Assembly (NCBI GenBank): GCA_905147135.1
Contig: LR990044.1
Coordinates: 16,434,122 to 16,498,121, forward strand
Origin: Blastobasis lacticolella
Lineage: Eukaryota > Arthropoda > Insecta > Lepidoptera > Blastobasidae
Direction: 5' to 3'
DNA length: 64,000 bases
Part shown: one piece after another, positions 52,983 through 63,312 of the stretch
Layout of the letters: each line of letters opens with the position of its first letter
How positions within the stretch are numbered: the stretch's first letter is position 1
Notes under the pieces: generated by a model
Told to the model about the DNA's origin: nothing
Seen by the model: only the letters and a program-made list of their open reading frames with translations
The model's database searches: none
Program-made: the position numbers and the translations under genes

Positions 52983-53262
52983 GACGACCTGAGTGGTTCA
53001 ATGGTCAACATGGCCGGTCTGCCACGCAAGAGGTCCCGGGTTCGATTCCCGGCCGGGCAGAAATTGAAATGATGAATTTTAATTTCTGTTACGGGTCTGG
53101 GTGTTCTATGTATAATAAGTATGTATTTTAAAAAAAAAAAGTATTTAAGTAGTATATCAGTTATCTAGCACCCATAGTACAAGCTTTGCTTAGTTTGGGG
53201 CTAGATGGCGCTGTGTGAATTTGTCCACGAATATTTATTTATTTTATTAATTATTTATTTAT
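52983..53262 (+). mobile_element. SINE family 2, full length (plus)
   Basis: Same order as 38897-39158: head GACGACCTGAGTGGTTCAAT, B box GGGTTCGATTCCCGG, CGGGTCTGGGTGTTCTATGT, TTTGGGGCTAGATGGCGCTG, then an ATTT tail. An A run at 53132-53141 is a local expansion. Confidence 0.92.
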
Positions 53263-53520
53263 TAGATTCAGAACATAATAATCAACATTTATGCGGCTGA
53301 AGTCGCGGGCAAAGCTAGTAATATTAGATTTTATCAGCTTTCTACACAGCCCCCCCCCCCTCTCGGGTTTTCCACGTCCAGCTTCCCACTTCACTATTCC
53401 CATATCTGGGCCGGGCCCACCGCAACATTTTCCACCACTCGTTAGGTGTGCCGTCATCAATTCGCCGTAAGTTGACCAAGGTCTAGGGACTTTGAGGCTG
53501 GTTTATTAGTAATATTAATT

Positions 53521-53868
53521 ATCATCTTGACGTTTATGTCCCGGTTCTGCTCTCGCGCATGAAGGCCCGGGGTCCGCCTTGACTATGATCCATGTTCGGC
53601 AGATCAGGTAATTACAGTAAAGCGACTGCCACCTGACCTCCCTCCTTAACAGGGGAACCTGACCACATTAGATCATGGTTACACATTCATCGTCTGACTG
53701 TGCAGGTTTCATCACGATGTTTTTTTTCCCTCACTATTACATTTCCCGATTAGAATTCAAAAAATGTACATAACTTAAAAAAAAGGTCCTTTGTACCGCA
53801 GCGGGATTCGAACCTGGTACCTCTCGCTTACGAGTCGGATGCCTTAATTGCTCGGCCACCAACGCTCC
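53521..53868 (-). mobile_element. SINE family 1, full length (minus)
   Basis: From ATCATCTTGACGTTTATG through CCGGTTCTGCTCTCGCGCAT, GGGAACCTGACCACATTAGA and GCAGCGGGATTCGAACCTGG to TACGAGTCGGATGCCTTAAT and CGGCCACCAACGCTCC. Both tRNA-like boxes are recognisable. Some internal substitutions. Confidence 0.9.
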
Positions 53869-54237
53869 ATTTATTTACTATTATTCCATTTATATTTATT
53901 ACAAATAGGATTGTATAAAACCACACTTTAAAATCGCTATGCATCTTACCAGCATACCTAATTGAATGAGTATTAGATGAAACATCTAACTGACGCTCGG
54001 ATACGAACAATATCAATTCGGATGCATCAGAGTATCTTCCAATAATATAATACGTCCGAATGTTGGTTCCCGGTGGATACTAGCCCGATTACCCTAATCG
54101 GGTCATCGCTGTCGGGTCGTGTGTACCCGGCTTTAGTGATGTCAAATTGCACCCGACTATTTAGAGACCGTTCGAATATGCATTAGACGAAACGTTAATC
54201 ACTGCGTATGTATTTGTAATTATTATGTATATCAGTA
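53869..54237. other. Unannotated stretch
   Basis: Nothing recognised, except GGTTCCCGGTGGATACTAGC with repeats of CCCGA near 54090-54160. Confidence 0.45.
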
Positions 54238-54534
54238 TCTAAAACTAATATATAAAATTCTCGTGTCACAGTTTTCGTTGCCATACTCCTCCGAAACGGC
54301 TTGACCGATTTTGATGAAATTTTTTGTGCTTATCCGGTATCTACGAGAATCGGCCAACATCTATTTTTCATCCCCCTAAATGTTAGGGGTAGTCCACTCC
54401 TAAAATTTTTATTTATTTTTTAGACAAATTTTTTAATTTCTATTTTTTTATGATACAACATACAAAAATGCATACAATCCTCAATTTTCACCCTTTTATT
54501 TATATGGCAAAACAACGTTTGCCGGGTCAGCTAG
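54238..54534 (+). mobile_element. Lep1-type non-autonomous Helitron (297 bases)
   Basis: Starts TCTAAAACTAATATATAAAA and ends CGTTTGCCGGGTCAGCTAG, with A before and T after. Nearly identical to 26444-26683 over the 5' half and the 3' end, with an extra internal segment (ATGATACAACATACAAAAAT). No helicase. Confidence 0.93.
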
Positions 54535-54536
54535 TA

Positions 54537-54727
54537 TAATATAAAACCAAGTCGCTTCCCGCCGTCTGACGGGACGCTACGCTTTAATCTGATATAATAC
54601 GCAACGGATTTTAATGCGGTTATCAACAATAGATAGAGTGATTCAAGAGGAAGGTTTATAAGCAAGGAAAAAAGAGTAGTTAGGGGTAAAGTAGGTGTAC
54701 GCGAACGAAGTCGCGCCAGGTCCACTA
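54537..54727 (+). mobile_element. Helitron family B, near full length
   Basis: ATAAAACCAAGTCGCTTCCC, GATTTTAATGCGGTTATCAA, GAGGAAGGTTTATAAGCAAG, a reduced GTAGG array, then GAAGTCGCGCCAGGTCCACTAG before T. It begins two bases after the end of the Lep1 Helitron, in the same orientation. Confidence 0.8.
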
Positions 54728-54909
54728 GTATAGGTATTTCTACGTATAACTTCGTATTTATATTTAGTTTAACTTAAAATAAATTCAATTGAATATACAG
54801 TACATTCAATAAAGCGTTCACAGCTCGTTAAAGCTACTTATTTATTAATTATTTTTTTATTGGAACACCAACAGCTATATAATAAATATTATATTAGAGT
54901 CAATAAGCC

Positions 54910-55325
54910 AATGAGGAGTTTTCCACTAGGTATTGTCAGTTGGTTTCAAAAAGCTTCAATAGATGGCGCTCCTACAATTCTGGTAATTTTATTAAAATTT
55001 GTATGATTTTTGCAGTGATATCATGCAGCCATCTAATACTAAACCTAAAAATAAAATGTTTATTAATATAAACATAACTTTTAAAGGTTGAACGAAATGT
55101 ACAAAGACATATTTTTATGAATAGGCAGTATGGTTCATTTTATTACAACTTCTAAAATGGTTATAAACTATTGATAAATACAATATTATCCCATACAACG
55201 TACCCAGTGATTTATCCCCTTTGCTTAGAACCTTTTTCAAGCGATTATCAATTACCAAAATTGTCGGGCCGCCATCTAATGAGTGGTTAAGAATGCTTTA
55301 GATACCTATTGGAAAACTCCTCATT
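54910..55325. mobile_element. MITE with 24-base terminal inverted repeats
   Basis: Left AATGAGGAGTTTTCCACTAG (54910 on) and right CTATTGGAAAACTCCTCATT (to 55325) are reverse complements with two mismatches in 24. The 416-base interior is non-coding. No clear target duplication. Confidence 0.8.
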
Positions 55326-55562
55326 ATCCTCGTTAGTACCTAATCCCCTTAGCTCCTTTCGGACTATCTAGAAGAAATCCCATTACGGCGATAAGCTCGA
55401 TTTAGCAAGTATATTTATGTTATTTTTTATACATAGTCCTGTAAACATTGATACGCAATAAAGAGTTCACATACAGTTTACTTACATACTACATATTATA
55501 TAACAAAGTCCCACGCAGCGTCTGTCTGTTCGTGATAAATTCAAAAACTGCTGAACGATGTT

Positions 55563-55680
55563 TTTATTTATTTATTTAACTGTTTATTGTACACAGAAAT
55601 ATAAAAGACCCAACAGGCTCTGCTGTTTTCACGAATAGGCAGAGTTATTCATGAAAAGGGTATACATTAGACGTATAATT
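55563..55680 (-). mobile_element. LINE 3' tail fragment (minus)
   Basis: (ATTT)n, then AACTGTTTATTGTACACAGA and GACCCAACAGGCTCTGCTGT; in reverse this is a retroelement end with a TGTACAATAAACAGTT polyadenylation region. Compare 62905-63035, where the plus-strand form of a similar end is seen. Confidence 0.5.
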
Positions 55681-55902
55681 TGTTAAGGTAACCTTAAAAA
55701 AATATACGGGTAGTAACACGTATAATTTGTAAATAAAACGAAATTAGGTCAATCGAAACTATGTCAACAGTATCTCGATCACATGAAAGATACATGAAAT
55801 GAAATTTTAATAGAGAACAGGTAAGACAAATAGGTGGCAATGTTCTCGAGTGGCGACCACATACAACCGCGCAGCGTGAGACTCTCCCTCCAGCAGTGCT
55901 GC

Positions 55903-56281
55903 CAGGGGATCTAAATAGGCCACATTAGCGTTTCATAATATGTATATTTATATATAAAAGAAAGTCGTGTTAGTTACACTAAAGGAGACACGGACATAGG
56001 ATACCTTTTATCCTTTTTTTTAGGTAGGTATAGGGTAGGGTAGAACTAGGGGTAGGGTGGTGTAGGGTTAAAACGCTAAGCGAACGATGTCGCGCCGGGT
56101 CCACCAGTGATTTATATTAGCGAGCCACAAACTTATCTGATCCGGTGATCAAAACTGGAACTAGTGATGCCATTATGAATTGTCATGTCAATGACAACAA
56201 CAGCGACGCTGTAGATAAGTTTGTGACAAATGAATGTGAATCACAATATAAAACGCTAATGTGGCCTTTTTAGACCCCCAG
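55903..56281. mobile_element. hAT-style MITE hosting a Helitron B insertion
   Basis: Left end CAGGGGATCTAAATAGGCCA and ATTAGCGTTT; right end AAACGCTAATGTGGCC and TTTTTAGACCCCCAG. The arms are about 30 bases with a few mismatches, of the CAGGGG type common in hAT elements. A Helitron B relic (55945-56107) fills much of the interior. No target duplication found. Confidence 0.65.
55945..56107 (+). mobile_element. Helitron family B relic nested in a MITE
   Basis: TATATAAAAGAAAGTCGTGT, a GGTAGGTATAGGGTAGGG array, GCGAACGATGTCGCGCCGGG and TCCACCAG before T. The terminal CTAG has changed to CCAG. Confidence 0.7.
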
Positions 56282-57158
56282 GGGATGCAGTCTCGACATG
56301 CATAGCGATCGCAAACTTATCGATTTCGGTCGTTGTGTCATAACGATTGAATAGATAGATAATATACTCTTTATTGCATACAAAATTACAATAAAGGCAA
56401 TTTAACAGGTCTCAAATATTGTGGCAAAGGCGGCCTTATCGCTACAAGAGATCTCTTCTAGGCAACCCTTGTCTAGAAAGAGAAAAAGATAAACATGAGT
56501 CAGACAAGCAACAAAAATAGCATTAATCGTCTAGGTAAACTACTATATTATAAGCTAATAATTTTACACCTACATACATTAGTATATACACACTATAGGC
56601 TACAATATATATAGATAATATACGTACATATTAATATGATAAATTGGTCGGCAGAGGACAATGACAACTAATTGCAAACGGAGAGAAGAGGGGCATGCAA
56701 CTTGGTTTTAAAAGTTGCAAGTGATTAAATTTTATAAATATTCTGGAGTCTGTAGATTCGAAGCTATCAATAAAGATAGGTAACTTAGCAAATTCAGCTG
56801 TCAATATAATGATTCTACGTTAGATATAGCGAACAAATTTGATAGCCCGCAATGTTAACGATAAATCGTTAGCAAACACGTCACGGTGTACGACTTTGAC
56901 GTTGCCAAAATGTCAATTGACAAGTAAACAAACAAAGTATTGTAAATATATAATTTTCAATTTCCTTAGATTAGTAATATTACAGGAATTTTCATACAAT
57001 AGGTAATGTTACAAAACAATAGACAGGACTGTTTCTGGTAATTTCTTACAAATTTTAGCCGGGAGTTATTTATATTGATAAAAACAGCCCCTAACATGAC
57101 ATAACGACCGAAATCGATAAGTTTGCGATCGCTATGTGTGTCGAGACTGCATCCCCAG
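56279..57158. mobile_element. Inverted-repeat element, about 65-base arms, hosting a LINE tail
   Basis: Left end CAGGGGATGCAGTCTCGACA then CATAGCGATCGCAAACTTAT and CGATTTCGGTCGTT; right end mirrors it (AACGACCGAAATCGATAAGT, TTGCGATCGCTATG, GTCGAGACTGCATCCCCAG). It overlaps the right end of the previous element by 3 bases. The interior is non-coding and contains 56360-56485. Confidence 0.8.
56360..56485 (-). mobile_element. LINE 3'-end fragment with TATC tail (minus)
   Basis: ATAGATAGATAATATACTCTTTATTGCAT, then CAAAGGCGGCCTTATCGCT and AGATCTCTTCTAGGCAACC. In reverse this reads GGTTGCCTAGAAGAGATCTC, AAGGCCGCCTTTG, AATAAAG and a TATC tail. The plus-strand relative is at 62905-63035. Confidence 0.75.
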
Positions 57159-57211
57159 CACTGTTTGAGTGATGGGCGCTAGATCAGTTCAAAAAAGTGC
57201 TAGATTCCGAT

Positions 57212-58075
57212 AATTCAATTCAATTCAATTCAATTCAATTCAATTCATTTATTTTGATAAACATAAATTTACACGTCAAATGTCATTAAATTCTTGAGTA
57301 GTCATTATTCTTAAAATAAATAAATAAAATAAATAATGTTACAACAGATAAAACGATCACAATTTGTTACACAGATTAACGTATTTTGTCCTAGGGAGTT
57401 AATTACAAATTCAGATGTCATAAACATTATTATTATTTTTACAATACAATTCAATTTAAATAAAATTATTAATTGATGTCAAATGTATACTTATATTATA
57501 TAATACAAGTGTATTTATAATGCATCACTTAACAATTAATAACAATTAAGTCATAAACGACAATCAATATAAGCTTAACAAATAAATATACAAGCATACG
57601 TCAGTTATTTAACTAAGTCATTTTTCATTAGTAATTCGTCTAGTGAGTAGAGCGCCTCGGACAGCAGTTTCTTTTTCAGTTTTGTCATAAAGATGATGTT
57701 ACTGAGTGAGTTTTTAATTTCTTTTGATATTTTTTTTAAATATTGGGACCGACCGTGTGCATGCATTTCGCCGTCTTTGCCAATCGTTTTAAAGGGAGTC
57801 GCAAATCATCGCGGTTCCTCGTGTTGCGAGTGTGGACATCCGCAGTAGCGGTGAACATGTGTAAGTTATGTCTTACGTATTTAGCAACTTGATATACGTA
57901 TAAGGAGGGCAAAGTTAATATTTTTGCTTCAATGAACAGCTGTTTAGCGGGGTGATCCCACTTTACACCGACCATAATACGTACCGCTCGCTTCTGTAGG
58001 CGGAAGACTGTCGCGATCCGCACCCCCACAACTCCACTCCATACGATAAGATAGAGTGTAGGTACCCGTAGTACG
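57212..58075 (-). pseudogene. LINE ORF2 C-terminal fragment with GAATT tail (minus)
   Basis: From 58075 downward: YYGYLHSILSYGVELWG, a frameshift, then VFRLQKRAVRIMVGV, LTLPSLYVYQVAKYVRHNLH and RNTRNRDDLRLPLKRLAKTA. A second frameshift at an A/T run near 57740 is followed by ISKEIKNSLSNIIFMTKLKK KLLSEALYSLDELLMKND. The same blocks end the large LINE ORF2 at 33300-33700, so this belongs to the same broad CR1 group but a different family. The 3' end is AATAAA plus (GAATT)n at 57212-57246. At least two frameshifts. Confidence 0.82.
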
Positions 58076-58343
58076 CTTGTTTCACGTTTTCCTTGCTTAG
58101 ACTCGTGGTATAAACAAGTGGTATTTTAAAAACGCTAGATTTTAACCATTAGGAGTTTTAAATTACGTTCCACAACCACACTTAGTGTTTGACTGACCAA
58201 GAAATTAATTGGCTTTTACTAGAGCGGTACAAACAGGAGCTCGTTGCGCTCGCTTAGTCAATGTTTTATATTACGTACCTATATCATTTACCTCAGGTTT
58301 TTTTTAGCCAAAAGGTGCTATATTTCGGTATATTTTAGGTATT

Positions 58344-58468
58344 TGACGACCTGAGTGGTTCAATGGTCAACATGCCTATCTATCAGTTATCTAGCACCCA
58401 TAGTACAAGCTTTGCTTAGTTTGGGGCTAGATGACGCTGTGTGACTTTGTCCACGATTATTATTAGAT
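58344..58468 (+). mobile_element. SINE family 2 with internal deletion (plus)
   Basis: Head GACGACCTGAGTGGTTCAAT GGTCAACATGCC jumps straight to ATCAGTTATCTAGCACCCAT and TTTGGGGCTAGATGACGCTG. The B box and about 140 bases are lost. Confidence 0.9.
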
Positions 58469-59629
58469 AACTATTTCAATAAAGCGCTAGATTTTCCGCT
58501 AGGAGTCAAATAGTAACAATGGGAGTTGATTGCCCTGAAATTACGCTAGATCTGGCGCCGAGAGCGCTTAAATGGCAGCACTACCCTCCAGTCAGTTCTC
58601 GAGTGCTCCGTGGGCGTTTGCTGTGGTTGGCTGGTGGCATGTGGCTTTGGCAGTACAAGGGTCTCGCCTATTGGCTACCAGTGTTACGTGTTATACGTGG
58701 TCGGCAACACATTAGTGATACTCCTGGGTCTCAAGTCTGCTAATATACTTGGTTCGATGGAATTGTAATTAATGTCATTTTTGTTTTTTATGTATTTATT
58801 TCCTCCTGAAATACATACAATAACATTTTTAAATATCAAATAGATTATTGGGAGACAGGGGTCCAAAAGAAGTAAGTAAGTGAAGTAAGTCAAATTCAAT
58901 GAAGCCATCAGTAATGGTCTTACAATTCAATCCAGCCATTAGTAAATTACCAGGCTTGTGGCCCTGGTTTTGTAAGTGTCCATAGACAGGTATTGAATTT
59001 GGTAGGTGGTGTGAATTTTTCCACGAATACTTATTACTTATATACTTATTATTGCAAATGTCTTGCTTGTTTGCCAAAAAAAAGAAAATCATTGATGTAG
59101 CCAGGCTAAATACTGAATAAGACCGATCAAAACTCCGATACCTAGATTGATACGTGAAATCCTCTTCAACCACCACCACTGACTACCAGCGTTACCCAAT
59201 CGCTCCACATGTCTTAAGTACTCCTAAGGTAATGGTAATGAACCCGTCGAACTGGCCGCAAAACCGACGCGGAACCGAACAGTTGCCAGCGTGACGTAAC
59301 GTATTACCACACGCCTTCCGGGCTGCGGGAGTACGCTATTGACATTGGTGGAACAACTTTCTCCATTGCGCTCGGAGCGGCTCGGAGCTGCGCGGGCGCA
59401 GCGCCTCTTTGACGAGTTTGCGCCTTGCACGGCGCCGTGGTTGTTGCAGTAAGGTATTGGTTAAGTTAGGTGAGGTTATTCATTTTGTTTGCAGTAGGCC
59501 TTTTAGTGAGGCAGGTCATTTTCGTATTGAGACAATTTTCAGGGACGTCATCTTCTACATTAACACGTCAGTTCGACTTGTCAGTGATAGTAATAAATAA
59601 TAAGTTCTCGATTGAAACCCATTTTTTCA
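58469..59629. other. Unannotated; includes a GC-rich, CpG-dense pocket at 59230-59460
   Basis: No coding frame I can identify. The pocket (ACCGACGCGGAACCGAACAG, CGCTCGGAGCGGCTCGGAGC, GCGCGGGCGCAGCGCCTC) stands out in an AT-rich background, with a TGACGTAA motif near 59292. It might be a promoter or first exon of a host gene, but no TATA box, splice donor or downstream coding exon was found. Confidence 0.35.
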
Positions 59630-60066
59630 AAACAAGCTTTTATCGCACAGCTTTTGATTGAATATCATAGGGGCATGGTACTCATCAAGAGCATCAGAGC
59701 CCAGATTTTATCTTGTTGCGTTCAGTAATTCCATTGGCCACATTCCGTCATCATCATTAGACCTTGAATATCATCTAGGGGTTATAGTACTCATCAAGAG
59801 CATGCCAAATAGCTCAAACACAATGGAGTTATCTTGTTGCGTTCTTTAGTTTCAATGACAACCCTTCGACTCAATCATCAGACCAGCCATGGTACCATAT
59901 TAATGTATTGTCATCCAAGTTACATAGCTATACAAAATTTCAGCTCAATTGAACGCCGGGAAGTGCGTCAAATTAGGCTATCAAATATTTACCAATATAT
60001 GTTTGTCCCGAACATATATTGGTAAATATTTTGTTTTATATTAAGTTTTATTTTACAAAGCTTGTA
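59630..60066. mobile_element. MITE-like element, AAGCTTTTAT family, with internal repeat
   Basis: Starts AAAACAAGCTTTTATCGC; ends TTTTACAAAGCTTGT. The block GAATATCATAGGGGCATGGT ACTCATCAAGAGCAT recurs at about 59763 (GAATATCATCTAGGGGTTAT AGTACTCATCAAGAGCAT), roughly a 103-base spacing. Shares ATCTTGTTGCGTTC and CATGGTACCATATTAATG with 47518-47803. Contains the palindrome at 59984-60030. Confidence 0.55.
59984..60030. repeat. Perfect palindrome, 20-base arms, 7-base loop
   Basis: AATATTTACCAATATATGTT (59984-60003), loop TGTCCCG, exact reverse complement 60011-60030. Confidence 0.95.
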
Positions 60067-60484
60067 AAATAAGGTTTCACTATCCGTCAGATGGACTGTT
60101 CATTAATTGCTGAGTGGTAGAATAGCCAGGGCAGATGTCGAAAATCCCCACTCTCCCCCCACACACAAGTTCTACAGATAGTCGAAAAATTCCGTACACT
60201 ATTGAAATTATATTCAAATAAAGCTAGGAAATCGGTCTATCCGGATGCTACTGAACTGACACACACATTAATACATAGTAATACTTACTTCAAATACTAC
60301 TAAACCATGGGAAAAACACAAGGATCATATAACGAGCTCATCCTGGTATGGGGTGACGCAAGTAGGCCAGCCAGCGCGCACGAATTGAACGAGCCAGAGA
60401 AGCACCAAGTACCGATAGGCACCTACAGTTAGTCACAGAATGAATGGACCACCCCAATGATGCCACACAAACATACAAATATGT
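60067..60484. other. Unannotated stretch
   Basis: Nothing recognised. Confidence 0.5.
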
Positions 60485-61905
60485 AATAATAATAATAATA
60501 ATAATAATATCTTTATTGATAAGACAACAGTGGTCCATTTGTTGTTAGTAAATCTTAGTCTATGTTAGCAAAATTTATAATAACTATGTCATTAAATTAT
60601 TGAATTAATTATTTTCTAATATAATATTTTAAGCCTAGATAGCGTCCGCTGCGTGAGTACCCACATGACAGGACTCTCAACTTTGTCAGCTATGCATTTC
60701 AGGAGGCTGTTACCGCTGGCGCGCACTCTGCTCACTAGCGACGCAGTTTTCTTGCGCCAGGTGGCATCGAAACCATCCGCGCGCGCCTCGGCAAACATAG
60801 CAGACGCACTGCAGAAACGCGGCAGCCGTAACAGCGCCCTAAATGCATTGTTGTACTGGACCCGCAGCGCGTTATAGGCCCGTTGCGTATACCGGACCCA
60901 TAGACTCGACGAGTACAGTGATGTGCAGTATGCTTTAAATAGCAATACTTTGACTGTGTCTGTACATCGTGCGAACCTACGAGCCAGCATGTTCGCCCGG
61001 ACCGACAACGCCCTGCGTTCCCTCTCCATATCCTCCTCATCCTTCAAGTCGTCCGTTAACAGATGGCCCAGATATTTAAATTTATAAACCCGTTTGATGG
61101 GCTGTCCATTTAGAACGATGGGAGGTATGGAAGTTGGGCTTTTGGTCCCAGCTTTAAAAATAATAAACTCGGTCTTTCTGGTGTTGTAAATAAGACCGTT
61201 CCCGGCCGCATACAACTCACAGACCCGGATAAGCTGCCTGAGTGCACTGATTGAGGGAGCCAGCAGAACCATGTCATCTGCGTAGCTGATATTGTTAAAA
61301 CAAACTCCATCAACATAGCATCCGACATGCATGCTACTGAGCCGCTCAATCAGTGCATTCACATACAGACTGAAAAGCAGAGGTGAGCTCAACCCACCCT
61401 GTCTCACACCACTTTCCAGCCTGTAGGCTTCCGAAAAGACGCCTCCCCACTTCACACGGTTCTCTTGATTAAGATACCAAAACCGCAGAATCGATATCAA
61501 CTCCGGCGGCACCTTCTCGTCTTTAAGTTTCGACCATAGTACGTCGTAAGACACCAAGTCGAATGCCTTTGAAAGGTCCATAAAACATGCATAGATTGGT
61601 GTCCGTCTATCTGCGTAGTACTTGACAGTATGCTTTAAACTCAATATGGCAGTTTCAGTTGATAACCCAGTTCGGAATCCAAACTGGGCATCATGCAGCT
61701 TGATCCGCTTTCCCAGAGAGGTGTTAAGCACACTGTCAAGCACTTTCGCTATAATAGTGGCCAAGGAAATCGGTCTATAATTTGTTTTGTCCGACGGGTC
61801 ACCAGTCTTGCATTTAATAATAGGCACCACCAGAGTATCCATCAGATCCGGAGGTAGGTACGAATGGCTCAAGCATAAATTAAATAACATTGCCGGCAAA
61901 CTTAT
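60485..61905 (-). mobile_element. 5'-truncated LINE with intact reverse-transcriptase frame
   Basis: Reading minus: truncation near 61905, open frame to 60616, a short 3' region, AATAAAGAT and an (ATT)n tail (60486-60513). An unbroken frame and clean tail suggest a fairly recent insertion. Boundaries are inferred; no target duplication was confirmed. Confidence 0.85.
60616..61899 (-). CDS. Non-LTR retrotransposon reverse transcriptase, partial (427 residues)
   Basis: Starts inside the fingers region because the element is 5' truncated; an in-frame stop lies just upstream, and the apparent start is a TTG or the ATG three codons later, neither likely native. Motifs: NYRPISLATIIAKVLD (40-55), QFGFRTGLSTETA (72-84), palm motif A CFMDLSKAFD (105-114), GVRQGGLSSPLLFSLYVNAL (164-183), catalytic YADD (206-209), KYLGHLL (273 region) and a basic thumb. 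No C-terminal nuclease is visible; an N-terminal AP endonuclease would be expected upstream and is lost. Without its 5' part and promoter it cannot be an autonomous gene. The motif style differs from the elements at 3187 and 28490, so it is a third LINE lineage. Confidence 0.85.
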   Translation of the reverse strand: MPAMLFNLCLSHSYLPPDLMDTLVVPIIKCKTGDPSDKTNYRPISLATIIAKVLDSVLNTSLGKRIKLHDAQFGFRTGLSTETAILSLKHTVKYYADRRTPIYACFMDLSKAFDLVSYDVLWSKLKDEKVPPELISILRFWYLNQENRVKWGGVFSEAYRLESGVRQGGLSSPLLFSLYVNALIERLSSMHVGCYVDGVCFNNISYADDMVLLAPSISALRQLIRVCELYAAGNGLIYNTRKTEFIIFKAGTKSPTSIPPIVLNGQPIKRVYKFKYLGHLLTDDLKDEEDMERERRALSVRANMLARRFARCTDTVKVLLFKAYCTSLYSSSLWVRYTQRAYNALRVQYNNAFRALLRLPRFCSASAMFAEARADGFDATWRKKTASLVSRVRASGNSLLKCIADKVESPVMWVLTQRTLSRLKILY

Positions 61906-62904
61906 TCAGATATTCTTTTTGCAACGCTACCAGCGATTCTTCATTTTTGTGGCAAACAAACAAATAATATCTACTAGTCAACAATCGGTATTTGGGTCAA
62001 TGGGAGCCGATGTATGAAAGTGAGACGAACCCGAAAATATGGAAGGCTTGGCGGGAAGCCTATGCTCATATGTAACACTGAAAGGAGCCCACTGAAAACC
62101 AGCGTCGTGGCGACTGTCGTGGCATATGCTGAGTGTGGCCCCATTGCACTCCCCACAGGACACAGTAACGAGATTAGAGTATCTTTTTCCCGACGATTTA
62201 TGTCTCTGTTTTACCTTTTTATATTTTTGAATGTTGTGCCGTGTGTCTGACTGGAAAAAACGTGTTTTTCTTTACTTTGCTTATACCCATGCACAACTTG
62301 CTTTACATAGGATAATCACTCTACTTTTTTTCTACTTGTTTGCAACAAAGACAGCCGGGAAGTACGTAAACAAGATAAAATATTCCTTTTCTCAATAATG
62401 GTGCTGGTTCACCGTAGCTTCTGTAGAGCCAATCCAACTGTTACTTAAATAAACATAAGACATTAATAAGCAATGGGAATACAATAACAGAGTTGGCAGC
62501 GATGATAAATAAACATCACATCCCGTTTTATCCCGTTCACAAAGGGAAGGCACTACTGATGTTTTCTTTGACAACCGGCCCAAGAATTGTGTAATTTCTT
62601 GCCAGCTTTGAAAACAAGCTATTGGAGAGGCTCTCCTGGACCTCCGAGTGACCAAGAGTTGTCTCTCACGAGTTCACAGTAATTTGCGGTTTCAGAGTAA
62701 TTTATACGGCTTGTGTAATTGGGTGATTGCTCATAATGGTAGTTGGATGCCTAGGAACAATCGCTGGTGGTACAATAATATCATAATGATGTTTAAAATA
62801 ATATTAATGCGTCTTTTACTTATATATCCAGAAATATTGGGAGATATTTAGACTACACGCACGTATTATTGTGCACGTCGTATCTGCGTTTCTTTAGTCT
62901 AGCA
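61906..62904. other. Unannotated stretch
   Basis: Short open frames (at most 87 codons) without known motifs; no repeat recognised. Confidence 0.5.
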
Positions 62905-63035
62905 TCTCTCTTCTGTAGGCCTGCTGGAAGAAATTTCTTTATAGAAATAAGCAGCGCCTGTTGTGTCTTTTATACTGTAACATTTCTCTGTATATCATTA
63001 TTGTGTACAATAAACAGTTGAATAAATAAATACAT
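62905..63035 (+). mobile_element. LINE 3'-end fragment with TAAA tail (plus)
   Basis: TCTCTTCTGTAGGCCTGCTG GAAGAAATTTCTTTATAGAAATAAGCAGCGCC, TTTCTCTGTATATCATTATT, GTGTACAATAAACAG and a GAATAAATAAATA tail. Relative of 56360-56485 in opposite orientation. Confidence 0.7.
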
Positions 63036-63068
63036 CATAAAATTATTAATTTTATTTTTAGTGAATAA

Positions 63069-63312
63069 CTAGAGGACCCGGCGCGACTTAATTCGCGTAG
63101 CGTCCTACCCCCACATATACCTAATTTACCCTAACCTAAAATTATTTTCTTGCTTATAAACTTCCTCTTGGATCACTCTATCTATAGTTGAAAACGATAT
63201 TAAAATCTGTTGCGTAGTTTAAAAGTTCTACCTAAGCGTACATAGATACATACATTAATACATAGGACAAACGGCATGAAGCGACTTTGTTTAATACTAT
63301 GTTTAATATAGA
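63069..63312 (-). mobile_element. Helitron family B (minus)
   Basis: CTAGAGGACCCGGCGCGACT (reverse of the 3' terminus, intact CTAG), CCTAATTTACCCTAACCTAA, TTGCTTATAAACTTCCTCTT, GTTGAAAACGATATTAAAAT, then GCGACTTTGTTTAATA. Faces the 63655 copy with its 5' end. Confidence 0.75.

Noticed and set aside
58519..58743. Small Trp/Leu-rich protein
   Set aside because: No homologue recognised and no supporting context; probably chance.
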